A stretch of 64,000 nt of DNA from Pseudomonas fluorescens (GCF_004683905.1 NZ_CP038438.1:3534001-3598000); one strand, 5' to 3'; shown: positions 8,915-18,194, counted from the first letter of the stretch. The notes: generated by a model from the sequence alone, not told the origin. Numbers and translations are program-made.

Positions 8915-10291
8915 ATGTCAAAGGATTCACGCCCTGCCGTACTTGGGCTGATCGGCAATACGCCGCTGGTACAAGTTACCCGCTTCGATACCGGCCTCTG
9001 CACACTGTTTCTCAAACTGGAATCACAAAACCCCGGCGGCTCGATCAAGGACCGCGTCGGTCTGGCGATGATCGATGCCGCTGAACGCGACGGGCGCCTG
9101 CAACCGGGTGGCACCATCGTCGAGGCCACCGCCGGCAACACCGGTCTGGGCCTGGCGCTGGTCGGCCGGGCCAAAGGCTACCGCGTGGTGCTGGTAGTCC
9201 CGGACAAGATGTCCACCGAGAAAGTCCTGCACTTGAAAGCCATGGGCGCCGAGGTGCACATCACCCGCTCCGACGTCGGCAAGGGCCACCCCGAGTATTA
9301 CCAGGACGTGGCCGCACGCCTGGCGAAAGACATTCCCGGCGCGTTCTTCGCTGACCAGTTCAACAACCCCGCCAACCCGCTGGCCCACGAATGCAGCACC
9401 GCGCCGGAGATCTGGGCGCAGACCGAGCATGATCTGGACGCGATCGTGGTCGGCGTCGGTTCGGCCGGTACCCTGACCGGCCTGAGCCGTTTCTTCAAAC
9501 GTGTGCAGCCGGATCTGGAAATGGTCCTCGCCGACCCGGTCGGTTCGGTGATGGCTCAGTACAGCCGCGACGGCACCATGCCGACGCCCGGGTCGTGGGC
9601 GGTGGAAGGCATCGGCGAAGATTTCATTCCGTCGATCACCGACCTCACCAGTGTGCGTCACGCCTACTCGATCAGCGATGAAGAAAGCTTCGACCACGCC
9701 CGCCAGTTGCTGCGCGCCGAAGGCATTCTCGGTGGCTCGTCGACCGGCACCTTGCTCGCCGCCGCGCTGCGTTATTGCCGCGAACAGACCGAGCCGAAAC
9801 GCGTGGTCAGCTTCGTCTGCGACACCGGCACGCGTTATCTGTCGAAGGTCTACAACGACCAGTGGATGACCGATCAGGGCCTGTTGCAGCGCAAACGCTA
9901 TGGCGACCTGCGCGATCTGATCGCCCGCCGTTTCGAAGATGGCCGCGTGATCAGCGTCGGCCCCGACGACACCCTGCTGACCGCGTTCCAGCGCATGCGC
10001 CTGGCGGATGTCTCGCAGTTGCCGGTGCTGGTTGAAGGTAAACAACTGGTCGGTGTGATCGACGAATCGGACATCCTGCTGCCCGTGCACGAAGACGCTG
10101 CGCGCTTCAGTCAATCGGTGTCCAGCGTGATGACCGACAAACTGCAAACCCTCGCCCCCGGTGCCAACCTCGCCGAGCTGGAAGCGGTGCTCAGTCGCGG
10201 CCTCGTCGCGATCATTGCCGATGCTTCGGGCTTCCACGGCCTGATTACCCGCACCGACATGCTCAACCAATTACGGAGATCCCTCGCATGA
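8915..10291 (+). CDS. Cystathionine beta-synthase with C-terminal CBS domains
   Basis: PLP enzyme condensing serine and homocysteine to cystathionine, the first step of reverse transsulfuration. Of 458 residues, 1-330 form the PLP fold with the lysine in NPGGSIKDRVG, EATAGNTG and a GSAGT glycine loop. Residues ~345-455 hold two CBS motifs (LPVLVEGKQLVGVIDESD and GFHGLITRTDML), a regulatory module. The ATG at 8915 has AGAGGTGA upstream. Its stop overlaps the next gene (ATGA), forming a two-gene operon. Confidence 0.93.
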   Translation: MSKDSRPAVLGLIGNTPLVQVTRFDTGLCTLFLKLESQNPGGSIKDRVGLAMIDAAERDGRLQPGGTIVEATAGNTGLGLALVGRAKGYRVVLVVPDKMSTEKVLHLKAMGAEVHITRSDVGKGHPEYYQDVAARLAKDIPGAFFADQFNNPANPLAHECSTAPEIWAQTEHDLDAIVVGVGSAGTLTGLSRFFKRVQPDLEMVLADPVGSVMAQYSRDGTMPTPGSWAVEGIGEDFIPSITDLTSVRHAYSISDEESFDHARQLLRAEGILGGSSTGTLLAAALRYCREQTEPKRVVSFVCDTGTRYLSKVYNDQWMTDQGLLQRKRYGDLRDLIARRFEDGRVISVGPDDTLLTAFQRMRLADVSQLPVLVEGKQLVGVIDESDILLPVHEDAARFSQSVSSVMTDKLQTLAPGANLAELEAVLSRGLVAIIADASGFHGLITRTDMLNQLRRSLA

Positions 10292-11460
10292 GTCAGCACG
10301 ACGATAAATCCCAAGGCTTCGCGACCCGGGTGATCCATGCCGGGCAAACGCCTGACCCGACCACCGGCGCGCTGATGCCGCCGATCTACGCCAACTCGAC
10401 GTACCTGCAAGACAGCCCCGGCGTGCACAAGGGCTTCGACTACGGGCGCTCGCACAACCCGACGCGTTTTGCGCTGGAGCGTTGCGTGGCGGATCTGGAA
10501 GGTGGCACCCGCGCGTTCGCGTTCGCTTCCGGGCTGGCGACCATTTCCACCGTGCTCGAACTGATCGATGCCGGTTCGCACGTCATCTCCGGCAATGACC
10601 TGTACGGCGGCACGTTCCGCCTGTTCGACAAGGTCCGTCAGCGCAGTGCCGGGCATCGTTTCAGCTATGTCGATCTGACTGACCTGGCGGCGTTCGAAGC
10701 GGCGCTGCAGGACGACACCCGCCTGGTGATTGTCGAGTCGCCGACCAACCCGCTGCTGAGCCTGTCGGATCTGGCCGCGATTGCGCGCATCTGCCGCGCA
10801 CGCGGGATCATCAGCGTTGCCGACAACACCTTCGCCAGCCCCTATATCCAGCGCCCGCTGGAGCTGGGTTTCGACATCGTGCTGCACTCGACCACCAAGT
10901 ACCTGAACGGTCACTCCGACGTGATCGGTGGTATCGCGGTGGTTGGGCAGAATGCCGAGCTCGCGGACAAACTCGGCTTCCTGCAAAACGCGGTCGGCGC
11001 GATTTCCGGGCCGTTCGATGCGTTCCTGACCTTGCGCGGGGTGAAGACCCTGGCGCTGCGCATGGAGCGTCATTGCAGCAACGCGCTGGAACTGGCCAAG
11101 TGGCTGGAGCAGCAACCGCAGGTCAAACGTGTCTACTACCCAGGCCTGCCGTCGCACCCGCAGCATGAGTTGGCCAAACGGCAGATGCATGGTTTTGGCG
11201 GGATGATCTCGGTGGATCTGAACAGTGATCTGGAGGGTGCACGGCGCTTTCTGGAAAACGTGAAGATCTTTGCCCTGGCAGAGAGTCTGGGCGGTGTTGA
11301 AAGCCTGATCGAGCATCCGGCGATCATGACCCACGCGACCATTCCAGCTGAAACCCGCGCCAAACTGGGCATCGGCGATGGCCTGGTGCGTCTGTCGGTG
11401 GGGGTCGAAGATCTCGAAGACCTGCGCGCCGATCTGGCGTACGCGCTGACCAAAATCTGA
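10288..11460 (+). CDS. Cystathionine gamma-lyase / gamma-synthase family PLP enzyme
   Basis: Cys/Met metabolism PLP-dependent enzyme of 390 residues. The PLP lysine is in STTKYLNGHSD. YGRSHNPTR, the glycine-rich FASGLATIST and the C-terminal ESLGGVESLIEHPA are family landmarks. Overlap with the cystathionine beta-synthase gene suggests a gamma-lyase that completes conversion of homocysteine to cysteine, although a gamma-synthase cannot be excluded from sequence alone. A terminator hairpin follows. Confidence 0.92.
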   Translation: MSQHDDKSQGFATRVIHAGQTPDPTTGALMPPIYANSTYLQDSPGVHKGFDYGRSHNPTRFALERCVADLEGGTRAFAFASGLATISTVLELIDAGSHVISGNDLYGGTFRLFDKVRQRSAGHRFSYVDLTDLAAFEAALQDDTRLVIVESPTNPLLSLSDLAAIARICRARGIISVADNTFASPYIQRPLELGFDIVLHSTTKYLNGHSDVIGGIAVVGQNAELADKLGFLQNAVGAISGPFDAFLTLRGVKTLALRMERHCSNALELAKWLEQQPQVKRVYYPGLPSHPQHELAKRQMHGFGGMISVDLNSDLEGARRFLENVKIFALAESLGGVESLIEHPAIMTHATIPAETRAKLGIGDGLVRLSVGVEDLEDLRADLAYALTKI

Positions 11461-11475
11461 CCCTGCAACAACGAC

Positions 11476-11499
11476 AAAGCCCGCAGCAATGCGGGCTTT
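11476..11499 (+). terminator. Terminator hairpin after the transsulfuration operon
   Basis: AAAGCCCGC and GCGGGCTTT form a 9-bp stem with a 6-nt loop starting 15 nt after the stop codon. The stem itself ends in TTT but no longer T run follows. Confidence 0.65.
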
Positions 11500-11991
11500 G
11501 GTGTTCGAGTAGGCGGCCAGTGCTGGTCTCTGGCTTACAAGGTTTATCGGGCCTCTCACAGTACAAAAGCAACCATGGAAAAAGAGCGGTGCTTTGCTGC
11601 CTCACACGGCATAAGGGCTGGATCTCAGCGCGGAGATCTTTCTAACCGTGTACCCTTCGGAACGCGCCCCACGTCCCCTTGCTATCCGCTTGCGCATCAG
11701 TCTGCGTCTTCGCCTACACCTTTGAGGCTAGCAAAAGCCATCGCGTCCCGGGCGGTGTTTTTAGACTGATTTCCTTCAAGCGCCCCTGCGCAAGGAAGTT
11801 AACCGACTATCGCTTGCATGTTGTCGCACCTGCGCCTGCATTTTGCCGATCTATACTTTTCAGTTCGCTAACGCGGTTTCATGCAAAAACGTCGACACCC
11901 GTGCGCCCATCGAGCGCGCCCGTGCCAATTGCCAACTTGGTCAACCCCGGGCCAACGAATGCTGTGTGGCTGATGGGTCGTGGAGAAAATC
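11500..11991. other. Gene-poor intergenic stretch
   Basis: About 490 bp between the transsulfuration terminator and the repeat protein. Short open frames exist on both strands, but none has a ribosome-binding site with a credible protein, and I recognise no RNA motif. It presumably contains the promoter of the repeat-protein gene. Confidence 0.5.
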
Positions 11992-12639
11992 ATGAAACAC
12001 ACGCTTTTGTCAGGCGCCATTCTTGCGGTCGCGGCGACCGTGATGTTGCCAACGGTTTGGGCTGCGCAGCCGCAGGCGGTGGCCTCTGATGGTTCGGATC
12101 ATGTCAGAGCCGCTGCAGTGGCTTCCGATGGTTCCGATCACGTCGGCGCTGGTGCAGTCGCCTCGGACGGTTCCGATCACGTCGGCGCTGGTGCTGTCGC
12201 CTCGGACGGTTCCGATCATGTCGGCGCTGGTGCTGTCGCCTCGGACGGTTCCGATCACGTCGGCGCTGGTGCAGTCGCCTCGGACGGTTCCGATCACGTC
12301 GGCGCTGGCGCAGTCGCCTCGGATGGTTCCGATCATGTCGGCGCTGGCGCAGTCGCCTCGGACGGTTCCGATCATGTCGGCGCTGGAGCAGTCGCCTCGG
12401 ACGGTTCGGATCATGTCGGAGCAGGCGCAGTGGCGTCCGATGGTTCTGATCATGTCGGCGCTGGCGCAGTGGCGTCCGATGGCTCCGATCACGTCGGCGC
12501 AGGCGCACTGGCTTCCGACGGCACCGACAAGGTCGGCGCCAATCGCTATGCCTACTCACGCGTCGGCGTCGGTTCTGATCGCGTCGCTTCGGCGCTGATG
12601 ACCGGCAGCTATTCCGACCAGTTCAACTCTCCTCAGTAA
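11992..12639 (+). CDS. Secreted protein of twelve 13-residue ASDGSDHVGAG repeats
   Basis: A 215-residue protein. MKHTLLSGAILAVAATVMLP followed by TVWAA is a signal peptide. Residues 29-184 are twelve units of AVASDGSDHVGAG; the first ends VRAA and the last reads ALASDGTDKVGAN. A C-terminal tail ends YSDQFNSPQ. The repeats are acidic and histidine-bearing (D, S, H at fixed positions), so metal binding or an extended surface structure is conceivable. I cannot name its function. GGAG lies ~8 nt before the ATG at 11992. A GTG at 11980 is the alternative start. Confidence 0.8.
   Translation: MKHTLLSGAILAVAATVMLPTVWAAQPQAVASDGSDHVRAAAVASDGSDHVGAGAVASDGSDHVGAGAVASDGSDHVGAGAVASDGSDHVGAGAVASDGSDHVGAGAVASDGSDHVGAGAVASDGSDHVGAGAVASDGSDHVGAGAVASDGSDHVGAGAVASDGSDHVGAGALASDGTDKVGANRYAYSRVGVGSDRVASALMTGSYSDQFNSPQ
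12076..12543 (+). repeat. 39-bp tandem repeat array inside the secreted protein gene
   Basis: Twelve in-frame 39-bp units with synonymous third-position variation (gatcac/gatcat, gcagtc/gctgtc). The period is a multiple of three, so all three frames and the antisense stay open, which produces spurious ORFs. Internal units are the most uniform, as expected from recent duplication. Confidence 0.95.
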
Positions 12640-12647
12640 TCGGCGCG

Positions 12648-12668
12648 AGGCGACCCGTTGGGTCGCCT
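12648..12668 (+). terminator. Hairpin after the repeat-protein gene
   Basis: AGGCGACCC and GGGTCGCCT form a perfect 9-bp stem with a GTT loop, starting 9 nt after the stop codon. The downstream tract is pyrimidine-rich rather than a pure T run. Confidence 0.6.
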
Positions 12669-12823
12669 CTCCCTCTGCCGCACTAGCACATTTGTGCTAA
12701 TCGACCGCCCCGCCCACCGGCGTTATATTCCCTCGCAACCCCCGATACTCCCCAACATTGCCGCTGTGCAGTGCGCGGGATCGTCGTGCCTGGAAATCAG
12801 AACAACACCAAGGAAGAAACACC

Positions 12824-13138
12824 ATGAAACTGCATTCCAACCTTCTCAAAGTGGCGATCGTCAGCGCCCTGCTGCTTGGCGCCAGCGGTTGCCAGACCGC
12901 CAAACCCACCGAAGCCAGCATGAAAGAACGCGCCCAGACGGTCATCGGCAAGCCGGTGTCGAAAATCGACAACATCCGCAGCGACAGTACCCTCACCTAC
13001 TACACCGCGTACACCTCCGCCGGCGAGTACAACTGCGAGTTGCCCAGCGGCGCGATTATCGCGGTGGCGAGCATGGGCATCATGACCCCGCCGCTGTCGT
13101 GCCTGCCCAAAGGCGCCTCGCCGATTCCGTTCCAGTAA
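12824..13138 (+). CDS. Small lipoprotein of unknown function
   Basis: A 104-residue precursor. The N-terminus MKLHSNLLKVAIVSALLL leads to a lipobox ending ASGC, so the mature protein is lipid-anchored at Cys24. The remainder (QTAKPTEASMKERAQTVIGK, followed by YNCELPSG) has two further cysteines that could form a disulfide. AGGAAG precedes the ATG. It lies 33 nt before another lipoprotein gene, probably in the same transcript. Confidence 0.75.
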   Translation: MKLHSNLLKVAIVSALLLGASGCQTAKPTEASMKERAQTVIGKPVSKIDNIRSDSTLTYYTAYTSAGEYNCELPSGAIIAVASMGIMTPPLSCLPKGASPIPFQ

Positions 13139-13171
13139 ACCTTCATCCCCGGTAAAGGACTACGTTCCATC

Positions 13172-13480
13172 ATGAAAATCCTGATCGCAACTCTCACTCT
13201 CACCGCCCTCGCTCTGACAGGCTGCGCCACGCCCAAACAATGGGAAGCCACCGGTGGCAGCAAGAACGACGGCGTGGTCCAGGTCTCCTATGAATTGGGC
13301 CAGTTCGAAAGCGGCCAGACCAACGCCGCGCAAGGCCTGACTGTGGCGATGGAGCGCTGCAAGACCTGGGGTTACAAGAACGCCGAGGTGACCGGTTCCG
13401 AGAAGAACATCTGCCGCGCCATGGGCCAGTTCAACTGCCTGCAAACCACCATCACTCAGGACTACCTCTGCAAGCGTTGA
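13172..13480 (+). CDS. YecR-like lipoprotein
   Basis: A 102-residue precursor with signal MKILIATLTLTALALTGC and lipidated Cys18. The mature part resembles the YecR-like family: EATGGSKNDGVVQVSYELG, then a cysteine-bearing MERCKTWGYKNAE and a C-terminal QDYLCKR. Function is unknown; E. coli YecR is expressed with flagellar genes, but nothing flagellar is nearby here. It ends 1 nt before the convergent histidine kinase gene. Confidence 0.75.
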   Translation: MKILIATLTLTALALTGCATPKQWEATGGSKNDGVVQVSYELGQFESGQTNAAQGLTVAMERCKTWGYKNAEVTGSEKNICRAMGQFNCLQTTITQDYLCKR

Positions 13481-13481
13481 G

Positions 13482-15107
13482 TCAAACCTGCTCGGCCGGC
13501 TCGGTTTGCCGGTCGCGCAGGCTGCGCAAGGTCGCGCGCAGCTCGGCCGGGCGTACCGGTTTGGACAGGATGGCAATTTGGCGGTCGTGCAAGGCCGCCT
13601 GTATTTTCTCGATGTCATGCCCGGTGATGATCATCGCCGGCACCGCAAAACCACGCTGGCGCCGCACCTCGTCAATGCACTCGATGCCCGTGGAATGTGG
13701 ACCCAGATCGTAATCGGCGACGATGATGTCGCAATCGGTGACCAGCCCCTGCCCGCTCAATTCGCCTTGCACCACGCAGCCCCAGCGCTCGAGCAGCGCC
13801 GAGGTCGCCAGCAAGACGTTGCGATCATCCTCCACCAGACACACCTTCAGCCCGGTCAACAGGCCGGCCTGCCGCACATCGTCACGCATGACCGGCAACT
13901 GCGGCGCCACGGCCACCGGCAAGCCATAGAGGGAGACCGCCGTGCCGCGCCCAAGCTGCGAGCGCAAGGCCACATCGACGCCGATCAACTGCCCCAGACG
14001 CTTGACGATCGACAGTCCGAGGCCGACGCCTTCTACGTCCTTGTCACGCACCTGACGCACCCGATAAAACTCCTCAAACACTTTCGACAGATGCTCCTCG
14101 GCAATGCCGTTGCCGCGGTCATAAATCACGATGGCCAGCCCGTTGCCACGCTTGCGCACGCCGATCAGTACCGGGCGTTGCGCGCCGTATTTGAAGCAAT
14201 TGGAAAGCACGTTCTGCACCATGGTCGCGAGCAACGCTGGATCGCTCTGCACCCAGTGCTGGCACGGACGCAGGCGCAATTCCACACCGGCCCAGCGTGC
14301 CGCCTCGGCGTTCTGGCGGATCAGGTCGGCCAGCCACTCGCCGAGATTGAACACCTGCAGCCTCGGCAGAATGCGCCCGTTGTCGAGGGTGTAGAGGTCA
14401 AGAATCGAACGGAACAACTGCGAGACGTTGAGCAGCGAACGGTCGATGTTGTCGACCAGTTGCCGTTCCTGCTCGCCCAGCCGCGATTCACGCAGGCACG
14501 CCGTGAACAGCCCGATGGAATGAATCGGCTGGCGCAGATCATGGCTGGCCTGAGCGAGAAACCGGGATTTCTCCAGATTGGCCGCGACCGCCTCTTCGGA
14601 GGCCTTGCGCGTGCGCTCCAGCAGCAAGTGCGCGTAGAACGGAATCACGGTGCTGGTGAGCATCAACATCAGCACCATGTACGGCTGCGCCTGCCACACC
14701 GGCGTCAACCGATAGACCGCCAGCAACGCCAGCAGCGCCAACCCCGTGGCAATCGCCAGATAGCGCGAGCCATAGCGCATGCCGTTGCCCAGGTTGACCC
14801 AGATGATCACCGCGTACAGCGGCAACGCCGCTTCACCGCCGAGCACCAGGCCGAAACAGGTGCCGGTGTAATCGTGGATCATCGCGAATATTCGTCGCGC
14901 CGGGTAATGCCCCGGCCAGCGCGCGATGGCCTGGCGCAGGACAATCGACGCCAGCAGAAACAGCGTGATGTAGACCACCACCGGCAGATAGACATCGAAG
15001 CGCTGACCCGGCAATACACCGAGCACGCAGATGTAAACCATGGCAATGCTGGCGATGATGATCCGCAGATTGGCCTGATCCAGCTCGGTATTTTTCTCGA
15101 ACTTCAT
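13482..15107 (-). CDS. Hybrid sensor histidine kinase with C-terminal receiver
   Basis: A 541-residue inner-membrane kinase. Residues ~13-170 contain about six hydrophobic spans and no large periplasmic loop. The H box SHDLRQPIHSIGL, N box NVLSNCFKYG and a glycine-rich GVGLGLSIVKRLG ATP lid follow. Residues ~420-535 are a receiver with VEDDRN, the phosphoacceptor in VADYDLG and the lysine in ILSKPVR. ATG 15107 begins MKFEKNTELDQAN. The divergent NarL-type regulator at 15221 is its likely partner. The signal is unknown. Confidence 0.9.
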   Translation of the reverse strand: MKFEKNTELDQANLRIIIASIAMVYICVLGVLPGQRFDVYLPVVVYITLFLLASIVLRQAIARWPGHYPARRIFAMIHDYTGTCFGLVLGGEAALPLYAVIIWVNLGNGMRYGSRYLAIATGLALLALLAVYRLTPVWQAQPYMVLMLMLTSTVIPFYAHLLLERTRKASEEAVAANLEKSRFLAQASHDLRQPIHSIGLFTACLRESRLGEQERQLVDNIDRSLLNVSQLFRSILDLYTLDNGRILPRLQVFNLGEWLADLIRQNAEAARWAGVELRLRPCQHWVQSDPALLATMVQNVLSNCFKYGAQRPVLIGVRKRGNGLAIVIYDRGNGIAEEHLSKVFEEFYRVRQVRDKDVEGVGLGLSIVKRLGQLIGVDVALRSQLGRGTAVSLYGLPVAVAPQLPVMRDDVRQAGLLTGLKVCLVEDDRNVLLATSALLERWGCVVQGELSGQGLVTDCDIIVADYDLGPHSTGIECIDEVRRQRGFAVPAMIITGHDIEKIQAALHDRQIAILSKPVRPAELRATLRSLRDRQTEPAEQV

Positions 15108-15220
15108 GGGCAACGTCCTTGTGCGACAGTCGTCAGATTCAGCAGCGGCCGGCAGGCAATCTGCGCTTGCGGTGCTAAGGTGCATGCCGTAAACCACGCT
15201 GATCCAGGGAGGGTCACGTC

Positions 15221-15835
15221 ATGACATGCCGCATCATCATAGCCGACGATCACCCATTGTTTCGCGAAGCCATGCGGCGCACCGTGCAGCGCCTGTTGCC
15301 CGAGGCGACTATCGAGGAGGCCGGCGACCTCGACGCCGTGCTGGCCTTGCTGCCCGACGGCAGCGAGCCGGACACACTGATTCTCGACCTGCGCTTCCCC
15401 GGCCTGACCTGCATCAGCCAACTCGCCGAACTGCGCCGAAAACTGCCGCGCACCACGCTGATTGTGGTGTCGATGGTCGACGACGAGGCGTTGATCGGTG
15501 AGGTGATGGCGGCCGGCATCGACGGTTTCATCGGCAAGAACATTGTCCCGGATGAGATCGGCCAGGCGATTCTGGCGATCCGCGAAGGCGAAGTGCTGGT
15601 CAGGTTCGCGCCTTCCGGGCTGCTGCCGCTGGAGACCGGCACCGCCCTCACCCCGCGTCAGCAGGATGTGTTGCGGCTGATCGCCCAAGGCAAGACCAAC
15701 AAGGAGATCGCCCGGGAACTGGATATCTCGCCGTTCACCGTGCGCATCCATGTGTCGTCGTTGCTGCGCACGCTCAATGTGCCGTCGCGGGCAGCCGCTG
15801 CGGTGAAGTATTCGGGAGGCAGCGGCGCAATTTAA
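15221..15835 (+). CDS. NarL/FixJ-family response regulator
   Basis: A 204-residue two-domain regulator. The receiver has acidic residues in ADDHPLF, the phosphoacceptor Asp in LILDLRFPG and Lys in FIGKN. The C-terminal LuxR-type helix-turn-helix reads [20 protein letters not shown] with [21 protein letters not shown] lies upstream of the ATG. Divergent from the hybrid kinase with 113 bp between them, the usual arrangement for a cognate pair that shares a control region. Confidence 0.92.
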   Translation: MTCRIIIADDHPLFREAMRRTVQRLLPEATIEEAGDLDAVLALLPDGSEPDTLILDLRFPGLTCISQLAELRRKLPRTTLIVVSMVDDEALIGEVMAAGIDGFIGKNIVPDEIGQAILAIREGEVLVRFAPSGLLPLETGTALTPRQQDVLRLIAQGKTNKEIARELDISPFTVRIHVSSLLRTLNVPSRAAAAVKYSGGSGAI

Positions 15836-15889
15836 ATGAACCCTGCGCGTTTGGACTCACCTAACTGAAAGACCATCAGGAGGTAGCCC

Positions 15890-16084
15890 ATGCAAATTGA
15901 ACCCGTCTGGATCGTACTCGCCGTCGTTCTTGTGATCGTTGAATTGTGGGCGATCAACCGCGTGCGCAAGAGCGCAGGCAAAGGCAGCAACAAAGGCGTG
16001 TGGATTATCGCCATCGTGTTCGTGCCGTTGTTTGGCCTGATTGCCTGGGCACTGGCCGGCCCGAAACACGTGACTCAGGATTGA
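15890..16084 (+). CDS. Small two-span membrane protein, PLDc_N type
   Basis: A 64-residue protein with two hydrophobic helices (WIVLAVVLVIVELWAI and WIIAIVFVPLFGLIAWALAG) separated by a basic loop. The pattern matches the PLDc_N domain found at the N-terminus of cardiolipin synthases and in stand-alone small proteins. A near-perfect AGGAGGT ribosome-binding site precedes the ATG. Function is unknown. Confidence 0.8.
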   Translation: MQIEPVWIVLAVVLVIVELWAINRVRKSAGKGSNKGVWIIAIVFVPLFGLIAWALAGPKHVTQD

Positions 16085-16093
16085 GTAAAAGCC

Positions 16094-16172
16094 CCCTGTA
16101 GGAGCTGCCGCAGGCTGCGATCTTTTGACTTTCAAGATCAAAAGATCGCAGCCTGCGGCAGCTCCTACAGGG
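16094..16172. repeat. 35-bp perfect inverted repeat (GTAGGAGCTGCCGCAGG family)
   Basis: Arms 16094-16128 and 16138-16172 are exact reverse complements around a 9-nt loop. This is a different Pseudomonas intergenic repeat family from the TGTGGGAGCGGG REPs. It lies between convergent genes and could fold into a strong hairpin in either transcript. Confidence 0.85.
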
Positions 16173-16182
16173 AATGCAGCGT

Positions 16183-17193
16183 TTACGGATCAACCTGCGC
16201 CATCAACTCCGGCACCGATTCCGGCCGTTTGGCATAGCGCTGCGCCAACACCGCGCAGACCATCAATTGAATCTGATGGAACAGCATCAGCGGCAGAATC
16301 AACACACCAATCGTGCTGCCGGCAAACAACACCTGTGCCATCGGCACGCCGGTGGCCAGGCTCTTCTTCGAACCGCAGAACAAAATGGTGATGCGGTCTT
16401 CCTGGCTGAAACCGAACGCCTTGCCCAGCAAGGTCGACGCCAACAGCACCAGCGCCAGCAGAATGCAGCAGACCACCACCAGCCCCAGCAGATCGACGAC
16501 CGGAATCTGATGCCAGATGCCCTCGTTGACCGCCTCGCTGAACGCGCCGTACACCACCAGCAAAATCGACCCCTGATCGACAAACTTCAGCCAGTTCTTG
16601 TTGCGCCCGACCCAAGCGCCGATCCAGCGCCGAGCGATCTGCCCGGCAATGAACGGCAGCAGCAATTGCACGCTGATCTTCAGGATCGCATCCAGGGTCG
16701 AACCGCCGTCGCCGTGCACGTTCAGCAGCAGCGTCACCAGCAACGGCGTGAGAAAGATCCCGAACAGGCTCGACGCCGCTGCACTGCAGATCGCCGCCGG
16801 GATATTGCCTCGGGCCAGCGAGGTGAAGGCAATTGCCGACTGCACGGTGGCGGGCAACGCGCAGAGATACAGCATGCCCATGTACAGCTTGTCGCCGATC
16901 AGCGGTGACAGCAGCGGTTTCAACGCCAGCCCGAGCAGCGGGAACAGCACAAAGGTCAGACCGAACACCAACAGGTGCAGGCGCCAGTGGCCGGCCCCGG
17001 CGATGATCGACTCACGCGACAGCTTGGCGCCGTGGAGGAAAAACAGCAGCGCAATGGCGATATTGGTCAGCCAGCCGAACCCCACCGCGACCTGCCCGCT
17101 GGCCGGCAGAAAACTGGCCAGCAGCACGACGCCGATCAGGGTCAGGGTGAAGTTGTCGGGCAGGAATCTTGGGCGAGTCATGGGCTTGTTCAT
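16183..17193 (-). CDS. SBF-like (bile acid:sodium symporter family) transporter
   Basis: An inner-membrane protein of 336 residues with about ten hydrophobic spans. FLHGAKLSRESI, LPATVQSAIAFTSLARGN and ILFCGSKKSLATGVPMA are typical of the SBF_like/YfeH subfamily. The substrate is unknown. Two starts are possible, ATG 17193 (GGGGG just upstream) and ATG 17181. It is divergent from the AraC-type regulator at 17267, which may control it. Confidence 0.88.
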   Translation of the reverse strand: MNKPMTRPRFLPDNFTLTLIGVVLLASFLPASGQVAVGFGWLTNIAIALLFFLHGAKLSRESIIAGAGHWRLHLLVFGLTFVLFPLLGLALKPLLSPLIGDKLYMGMLYLCALPATVQSAIAFTSLARGNIPAAICSAAASSLFGIFLTPLLVTLLLNVHGDGGSTLDAILKISVQLLLPFIAGQIARRWIGAWVGRNKNWLKFVDQGSILLVVYGAFSEAVNEGIWHQIPVVDLLGLVVVCCILLALVLLASTLLGKAFGFSQEDRITILFCGSKKSLATGVPMAQVLFAGSTIGVLILPLMLFHQIQLMVCAVLAQRYAKRPESVPELMAQVDP

Positions 17194-17266
17194 CCGGGGG
17201 TTGCCAGTACGTGACTGCGACTCTAACGTGAGCAGAAATTACCGACTAACGCCGAAGAGCCAACAG

Positions 17267-18055
17267 ATGCCGCCTAAAGGACATGAAAAAAGCTTCAGGC
17301 GCAGCATTCCCGGGCTGCCCAGCCTGCCCCGTGCGCTGTACGGACGCACCGAATCGCTGCCCAATCGCGCACTGACCCGGCGTCACAGCCACCCGTGGGT
17401 GCAATTGTCGTACGCGATTCAGGGCGTGCTCGAAGTGCAGACCGGCGCCGGGCGTTTCGTCGCGCCACCCGAGCGCGCGGTGTGGATTCCGGCGGGCGTG
17501 CCGCACCGAGTGTTCAGCTCGCCGCACACCGAAATGCGCAGCCTGTACATCGACTGCAGCGTGGCCGGCTGGGCGCTGGAGCGCTGTCATGTGTTGGGCG
17601 TCAGCGACCTGCTGCGCGAACTGATCCGCGCGTTCAGTCTGGTCCCGGTGGAATACGACGAGAGTGGCGCACATGGTCGGTTGGCCCAGGTGATCCTCGA
17701 TCAACTGGCTGAGGCGCCGCAGATCGACCTGATGCTGCCACTGCCGCAGGACAGCCGTCTGCGGCAGATCTATCAAAGCCTGGAGCAACATCCGGAGCAG
17801 CAGACCACACTGCAGCACTGGAGCGACAAATTCGGCGTCACCGAAAAAACCCTCAGCCGCCTGTTTTTACGCGACACCGGCCTGACCTTCCGCGCCTGGC
17901 GCCAGCGCCTGCGTCTGTTGGGCGCGCTGACCCCGCTGGAACGCGGCGAACGGGTCACCGACGTGGCTCTGGCCTGCGGTTATGACTCGACCTCGGCGTT
18001 CATCGCAGCCTTCCGCCAACAGTTTGGCGAGACACCGGGGGAATTTTTTCACTGA
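17267..18055 (+). CDS. AraC-family transcriptional regulator
   Basis: A 262-residue regulator with an N-terminal cupin-like ligand domain (RRHSHPWVQLSYAIQGVLEV, then AVWIPAGVPHRV) and a C-terminal double helix-turn-helix (KFGVTEKTLSRLFLRDTGLT and ACGYDSTSAFIAAFRQQFGE). The frame is open far upstream across the transporter gene, but ATG 17267 gives the normal length for the family. It is divergent from the SBF-like transporter, with a 73-bp shared promoter region. Confidence 0.88.
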   Translation: MPPKGHEKSFRRSIPGLPSLPRALYGRTESLPNRALTRRHSHPWVQLSYAIQGVLEVQTGAGRFVAPPERAVWIPAGVPHRVFSSPHTEMRSLYIDCSVAGWALERCHVLGVSDLLRELIRAFSLVPVEYDESGAHGRLAQVILDQLAEAPQIDLMLPLPQDSRLRQIYQSLEQHPEQQTTLQHWSDKFGVTEKTLSRLFLRDTGLTFRAWRQRLRLLGALTPLERGERVTDVALACGYDSTSAFIAAFRQQFGETPGEFFH

Positions 18056-18194
18056 GTTTTGTCGATATTTATCGAATTAGCACATGCCATTCGGCAAACT
18101 TCAGGGTAGAGTTTCGCCCATCGGTAATTCTTCACACGTTTCGACGATAACCATAATGACCCACCCCTTTAGCGAACCTGTCGGCGGTAACAGC

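Noticed and set aside
11575..11769. 64-codon frame between the transsulfuration operon and the repeat protein
   Set aside because: No credible ribosome-binding site, no hydrophobic or conserved pattern, and composition like the surrounding non-coding DNA.
12010..12598. Additional open frames across the 39-bp repeats in other frames and antisense
   Set aside because: A repeat period divisible by three keeps any stop-free frame open through the array. Only the frame with a signal peptide and a conserved-looking tail is credible.
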